A stretch of DNA of 64,000 nt from Chiridota heheva. Lineage: Eukaryota; Echinodermata; Holothuroidea; Apodida; Chiridotidae. Positions 60,280-64,000 of the stretch are shown in pieces (positions within the stretch are counted from its first letter, which is position 1; every line of letters begins with the position of its first letter). Location of the stretch: assembly GCA_020152595.1 (NCBI GenBank), contig JAIGNY010003850.1, positions 1,620,001 to 1,684,000 on the forward strand. The letters run 5' to 3'. Made by a program: the position numbers and the translations under genes. The notes under the pieces are model-generated. The model worked only from the letters and a program-made list of their open reading frames with translations, did not search any database and had not been told where the DNA came from.

Positions 60280-61680
60280 ACCAGAACCCCAACGATAGAC
60301 GGTTGTACATAGATATATGTGAGAAAGATTAGTCCAATGAAAACCCACCAGAAGTTGCATTGAAATGAATGAGATGTTTTTCAAACAACGATGCACATGG
60401 TTTTATATATTTCTGTGAATGTTTGTTGGGAGGATGGGCGTGGATGGATTTTAAGGAGTGTATCTTTCGTATCAAGGTGCCTGTTGAGATAGATAAACCT
60501 ATGGTAAAGTGTCGGTGACATGGGTGCTAAGTGTGCCCTCCGATCATTGCTTTAATACTTTATGAGCTTTGTGGACTAATCATAGGTGTAGGAACCGGGG
60601 GGAGGGGGAACTGCGACAAAAAATGACAAAAGTAGCCCTATTGAAAATGAAAAGTGACTTAATTAATGTCAAAGATGCAAGAACTGGTAGAATTTGCACA
60701 CTTTTTTTTTTTTAAATATAAAAAGTGTAAGTTTAGAAATTAAATGCCCCATTTAATTACTGACCAATAATAGGAAACTGGCAACATTTTTCAGTCCCAT
60801 GTACGGGGAAATGGCTTACCATTGGAAAATTGAACCTTTCTAAAAATGGAGTGCCCTTTTTACTTTATTATCTACAGACATATGCATATGATTTGGGGAA
60901 GTGCCCCCTAAGAGATAGTGCCCCACTTATCACAAGCTTCCTACACCCCTGTGACTTATACATGGGTGGACCGGCTGTAAAGGTATGCTGGCTGAATAGT
61001 TGTTATAGCATATTGCCAGTTGGGCTGATATGGGCTTGTCCAATCTTAAATGGGTGTGTAAAATTTACAATTAAAAAGCAGGGCAATTCCAATTTATAGT
61101 CTAAATTTAATCCAATGAAATGACCATTCTCTGGTATGTAATACTGCCTCCTTTTCCCACTTTATTTGGACATTAATGTCAAAAGTGACGGTTGGGTGTT
61201 GGCTACATCACTGTAGGAGAATGGTCCGTCAATTATTCCTGTTAATGTACAAATCACCTCAAGCATATGATACACAGCTATTTTCATCACCAGTTTGAAA
61301 ACAAATTTCTCCCACTAAAGACACCTAATATGGATGAGTGATTTCAATCACAAAAGGGCCCTGTTATTCAGCACTGGCTTTCTTTAATCTTCTACACACA
61401 AATAGCCTTAAGGCTGCTTTGCTTGGACTGGTGTGCATGGGAATGGCAGATAAGCAATCATTGTTTGGAGTGCAAACAATACACTGAACAGGAAGTCTAG
61501 TTGGTAATTGCTATACCTGAGTTTTCAGGATAAACTCGGGTGTTGGGTGCTTTTGGTACAAAATGAAAGGGGGAATGAATAATGTATTCATATGTATTAC
61601 TTCTGGTAGTTTACCCTGGGTTAATAATAAACCCCTCTTTAATTGTCTTATGAGGATCTTTAGGGTTGTTCACCCCTATC
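60280..61680 (+). other. Probable 3' untranslated region and following sequence
   Basis: No further PKG coding sequence is seen after the stop. The 3' end of the transcript cannot be fixed. One AATAAA lies at 61626-61631, among other AT-rich candidates. The stretch 60588-60960 looks like a small inserted element: GTGTAGGAACCGGGGG near its left end is met by TTCCTACACCCCTG near its right end in the opposite orientation. Confidence 0.4.
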
Positions 61681-61689
61681 GTTTTTCTA

Positions 61690-62222
61690 CGGCACTGCTC
61701 TTGTGATTTTCAAAAGAAATTCTCTAAGGCTCTGCTCTTGTGGTTTTCGAAAAAAATTCTCTAAGGCTCTGCTCTCGTGGTTTCAAAAGAAATTCTCTAA
61801 GGCTCTGCTCTTGTGGTTTTCAAAAAAATTCTTTATGGCAGTTCTTATGGTTTTCAAAAGAAATTCTCTGGCACTGTTTTTTTGTGGTGTGGTTTTCAAA
61901 AGAAATTCTTTATGGCACGGTTCTTATGGTTTTCAAAAGAAATTCTCTATGCCATGGCTCCTGTGGTTTTCAAAAGAAATTCTCTAAGGCACTGCTCTTG
62001 TGGTTTTCAAAAGAAATTGAAAACCACAAGGCACTGTTTTTGTGGTTTTCAAAAGAAATTCTCTAAGGCATTGCTCTTGTGGTTTTTAAAAGAAATTCTC
62101 TAAGGCACTACTCTTGTGGTGTTCAAAAGAAATTCTCTAAGGCACTGCTCTTGTGGTTTTCAAAAGAAATTCTTTAAGGCACTGCTCTTGTGGTTTTCAA
62201 AAGAAATTCTCTAAGGCTTTGT
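61690..62222. repeat. 37-bp minisatellite downstream of the PKG stop
   Basis: About 14 units of GTGGTTTTCAAAAGAAATTC then TCTAAGGCACTGCTCTT. One unit near 62010-62030 contains an inverted piece (GAAATTGAAAACCACAAGGC). If the transcript is long, this array lies in its 3' untranslated region. Confidence 0.93.
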
Positions 62223-62224
62223 GC

Positions 62225-64000
62225 AGCATTCCACAGTATAGTATGATGCAGTGTATTGCTTGTTATTGCCCATTAAGCTTCTTTATTGCTAAAAGTTTGA
62301 AAACATGTTGTTCAATCTGCCACATTTTTAGATGAGCTGAAAAAGTAACGTTGTCACTATAATATATATATTAATCGTGACCTTCCATATTAGCATAATT
62401 CCACGGGAACATTCCACGAAGAACATTGCTTTTAGATTTGATCCGATAATTTTATATTTTTAACATTTTATGAAAATGTACAGGCATGAAGCTTGTTCTA
62501 GTTTTTATTTCAGATTGTGGGGAGAGAGACTTGGTGAAAACAGTTGCTGCATGTAAACTTTGGTGCAAAAATTATTTTAAATTATTAATGTTTATCAAGA
62601 AGTGGAAGATTTGAATGAAGGAAGCACTTTGGTAGCAAGTTTTATTTTAAGATTCAAGTGTTAATGAGAATTTATGATTATTTCAGCAGTTTCATTAATT
62701 TAGCTGTTGAACTGTTAAACTCATAATGTTGTCTTATTACTTTTTCCTGCCTAAGGCATGTAAGCGTTATTTATCAGCTTGTCTTAAAGATGTCCTAACC
62801 TTAAGACATCATTTTTCTGCATGTTCTAAAATCAAAATGGTGGCTCCCATAAGTAGTAGTTTTAAGTGCTTCGGGAGGTATTAAACTTGGTCAGAAAATT
62901 TGTTATTTTTAATTGTATTATATGAAATTAAGGACTGACAAAAATGTAATGCTTTCATTAAAATAAGGCAGATCAATGTTTTTGCCTTCAAATTATTGTG
63001 GCAAGCAATTAATTATGAACTGATTTTATGGAAAATCTGCTTTAAAAAAAATGTTGAATACTTAAATAGGCCTGACATTCAAATAGCTGTTAAGTGTGAG
63101 ACTTTTGGCTACTTTCAAGGAATTACATAAATGAATGTTCATTAAAAACTATAGTTTCAGGAGTACAGGAATATGATTGATCAATAATTTAGACATTGAT
63201 TATCTGTCCTGCAAAAAAAAAAAAAATGGCTTCCTAGCCAGGTGGAGCCAGCAAACCATCCAGTAGGTTATTCTTAATTGTGAAAGAGCAGGAATTAACA
63301 GTTATAAAAATGTATAAGTATATTCACTGAATTATGCAAATGTTTGACATCGACATGAAGTCTCTTTTTGATATTCTTTGTGAGTTTTAATTTGGTCATG
63401 GTATTTTGTTCCTTATGCATCTGTTTAACATTATAGTTTAAACATAAGCCTTATTTTCACTTGTAAGGTATTTTACATAAATTGCACATGAAAATGACCA
63501 GTTTATGCTTGTGGGAGCACATTACTTTTATGCACTTGACACAGAGGACTGACATGTGTTGTACAACATGTTTTCAATAATGAGAAAGGGATATTTAGAA
63601 TTTTTTTTGTCTTTTAGCCTAAAAAAGTAAGAAGAATATTTTAAGGATTACATTTTAAGCTTTGACGTTTAATGTTGTGTAGTAAATTTGATCAAATTAC
63701 TAGAAAAACTGAAATTCTATTCATTTTATAATTATTTACATCAACAGTAGTGTCAAATTGATGCATTTAAATGAATACAAAGTACTTAGAAATTTAAAGT
63801 GGTGAAGATAATGATAGCACCTCCCAGTAGTTTATTCAATTCATTTCCAAAACGAAAACTATAAGCCCTGAATTTTGAGAGATATAAAACTTTTGTGTAA
63901 GCAATTTTTCATTTCAATTACATATTTTTTTTAAGTTACATTTTAAGATATAGACTTATGTGAATGAAAATTATCAAGGTATAACCCACTGTTTAATCAT
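62225..64000. other. AT-rich sequence downstream of the array, nothing recognised
   Basis: No coding, RNA gene or repeat array is supported. A 13-base A-run lies at about 63214. Confidence 0.35.

Noticed and set aside
61703-62335. FKRNSLRLCSCG-type repeat proteins
   Set aside because: Three overlapping frames are all open because of the 37-bp array; no coding signal.

Overview
This window is eukaryotic genomic DNA, AT-rich and crowded with repeats. It holds the 3' part of one large gene on the + strand: a cGMP-dependent protein kinase (PKG) of the PRKG1/foraging type. Nine exons with GT-AG introns encode the end of the second cyclic-nucleotide-binding domain, the linker, the whole AGC kinase domain and the C-terminal tail, ending at a TAA at 60277-60279. 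Counting from the first full codon in the window, the exons give 363 residues once a single missing base in the third exon is allowed for. The N-terminal exons lie upstream of the window. No second gene was recognised on either strand. The kinase sequence is close to metazoan PKGs and has a few PRKG2-like residues. The huge introns and the many LINE, SINE, hAT-like and MITE-type elements suggest a marine invertebrate, perhaps a deuterostome such as an echinoderm or hemichordate. The species call is an inference only.

Layout: 1-4490 is intron, with a LINE fragment carrying an in-frame 42-bp minisatellite; exon A is at 4491-4568. Intron A (4569-26314, about 21.7 kb) holds a hAT-like element split by a LINE, a 108-bp satellite, several degenerate tandem arrays, a small hAT MITE with an 8-bp target duplication, a terminal-inverted-repeat element with an internal 25-bp array, and a LINE 3' tail. 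Exon B (26315-26447) carries the glycine loop. Exon C (31256-31391) carries the ATP-binding lysine and a one-base frameshift, and lies between two inverted SINE-like copies. Intron C (31392-44230) holds a (TA)n tract, repeat families, a degenerate LINE and an unidentified frame-compatible reading frame at 42524-42695. Exons D (44231-44320), E (48407-48548), F (51015-51178), G (54807-54992), H (59030-59096) and I (60184-60279) complete the kinase. The second half of exon E is tandemly duplicated 211 bp downstream with plausible splice sites at both ends.

Most of the remaining sequence is repeats. A MITE-like family with about 100-bp terminal inverted repeats occurs at least five times within this one gene, and its terminal repeats are themselves tandemly multiplied in several copies. 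Other arrays (22 bp, 43/37 bp, 143/144 bp, 37 bp) look young because their units are almost identical. The strongest candidates for something new are the duplicated half-exon, the frameshifted exon with its inverted SINE flanks and decoy acceptor, the in-frame minisatellite within a LINE reading frame, and the MITE with multiplied arms.
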